A stretch of DNA of 64,000 bases. It comes from Motiliproteus sp036961355 (GTDB lineage Bacteria > Pseudomonadota > Gammaproteobacteria > Pseudomonadales > Balneatricaceae). Position 1 is the stretch's first letter; each line of letters opens with the position of its first letter. Of this stretch, positions 63,508 to 64,000 are shown one piece after another. Below the pieces are notes generated by a model. That model was not told where the DNA came from. It worked only from the letters and a program-made list of their open reading frames with translations, and made no database searches. Made by a program: the position numbers and the translations under genes. The DNA lies in NCBI GenBank assembly GCA_036961355.1, contig JBALVL010000007.1, positions 1-64,000 of the forward strand, written 5' to 3'.

Positions 63508-63990
63508 GTGAGTATCGTGGTAGGCCAGAGAAGGCGGAGATTATCGCCGACTCTGGGCTGCTAAGAAACTGTTTAGGCTAGGTTCGGCCGGACAAAGCGT
63601 GATTTGAAGCATGAGTGTGTTGCATAAAGCGGTGGTTGGGTGGGGAGGTTGCTGAGCGATCTATGCAGAGGGTATTGCGTTATTTTGAATCTTTTTTATT
63701 CATCATGTTGCTGTTGTTGCTCGATCTGTTGATCAGATGAATTATCGTTAAATGATTGATTTGTTAAACTATTACTAGGATTTTATGATGCGGGGTTAGG
63801 TTGGTTATGTGTTGGATTCATGAGGGGTGGGGTTATCGTTAATAGAGGCTGTTTGGTCGTGGGTAAAAGTGGTAATTATTCTTTATTCGTGTGCTATAGT
63901 GGGTAAAAGTGGGTAGAAGTGGTTTTCATTGGTTAGGTGCCTGCAAATCATACGTCAATCTTGTGCTGAAAAAGGATCGGGTTACACAAA
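63508..63990. other. Intergenic region upstream of probable mraZ
   Basis: This 483-bp AT-rich gap has no gene. It carries a good sigma70 promoter and MraZ-type repeats in its last 240 bp (listed separately). The first half should contain the divergent roxA promoter; no element there stands out. Confidence 0.6.
63761..63924 (+). promoter_or_regulatory. Promoter and MraZ-type TGGGT operator repeats
   Basis: TTGTTA (63761-63766), a 17-bp spacer and TATGAT (63784-63789) form a sigma70 promoter. TGGGT-AAAAG-TGGGT-AGAAG-TGGTT (starts at 63900, 63910, 63920) and TGGGT-AAAAG-TGGTA (63860, 63870) are direct repeats at a 10-bp period. MraZ is known to bind tandem TGGGN repeats with 5-bp spacers upstream of its own operon. 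A second -10-like TATAGT (63895) abuts the main cluster. Confidence 0.75.
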
Positions 63991-64000
63991 ATGTTTAGCG
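63991..64000 (+). CDS. mraZ: Start of probable mraZ (truncated by window edge)
   Basis: The last ten bases, ATGTTTAGCG, encode MFS plus a partial codon starting G, which fits MraZ proteins beginning MFSG or MFRG. The call rests mainly on the MraZ-type repeats just upstream. The nearest ribosome-binding-like sequence, AAGGA, is 14 bases away, rather far. If correct, the dcw cell-division/peptidoglycan cluster continues to the right. Confidence 0.55.

Noticed and set aside
1..64000. CRISPR arrays, rRNA/tRNA genes, insertion sequences, prophage or defence islands.
   Set aside because: No spaced direct repeats, no tRNA cloverleaf signals, and no transposase, integrase, restriction or phage structural genes were found in either strand.

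Overview
The window is a chromosomal segment of a gammaproteobacterium, most likely a marine lineage near Oceanospirillaceae/Pseudomonadales. This is inference, not a search result. The support is a pseudomonad-style gene set: a FabY-type initiating ketosynthase, an AlgU-like sigma E followed by RseA/RseC/MucD, a large HolD-like psi subunit next to rimI, PepQ, RoxA, and the epmB/efp/epmA cluster. Coding density is high and base composition is roughly balanced, except for an AT-rich gene at the left end. I saw no rRNA, tRNA, insertion sequence, prophage or CRISPR array.

Layout, left to right. 1-5.4 kb: a putative heme protein and a membrane-anchored partner, a small MazG-like pyrophosphohydrolase, a MoxR/VWA pair, and a Ca-binding-repeat protein. 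5.4-14.5 kb: a complete dipeptide ABC transporter (binding protein, two permeases, two ATPases), a HypT-like LysR regulator and Xaa-Pro dipeptidase PepQ, which together suggest peptide uptake and breakdown. A structured 351-bp gap separates the binding-protein gene from the permeases. 14.5-21.2 kb: an acyltransferase, a lipoprotein, a glutathione transferase, the EF-P modification cluster and a PatB/MalY aminotransferase. 21.2-30.4 kb: a candidate leucine leader peptide, leuA, holD-like, rimI, a SulP transporter, prfC, a duplicated small membrane protein, a TatD nuclease and a lipoprotein. 30.4-35.7 kb: fabY, an OmpA-like lipoprotein, sdhE-ygfX and nadB.

36-49.8 kb is a long forward run of envelope-stress, translation and stringent-response genes: rpoE, a fused rseA/rseB-like gene, rseC, mucD, lepA, lepB, a DUF4845 gene, rnc, era, recO, acpS, cysM, relA, mazG. 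A sigma E-type promoter overlapped by a perfect palindrome lies before rpoE. 49.8-54.2 kb: a NUDIX hydrolase, then a phosphotransacetylase/acetate kinase/FabI set like a rhizobial-type module, interrupted by an opposite-strand monoheme cytochrome gene. 54.4-63.5 kb: hinT, an orphan phnN preceded by a small ORF that appears split by one base, a lipoprotein, a glutathione transferase, msrA, an AraC regulator divergent from an acyl-CoA dehydrogenase, a heme-binding chemoreceptor and RoxA. The last ~240 bp carry a promoter and TGGGT repeats at a 10-bp period, which is the MraZ operator pattern, followed by the first ten bases of a probable mraZ. The dcw cell-division cluster therefore probably begins at the right edge.

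The most unusual items are the RseA-RseB fusion, the palindrome over the sigma E promoter, the structured gap in the peptide-transporter operon together with the vestigial second permease tail, and the interrupted pta-ackA-fabI module.
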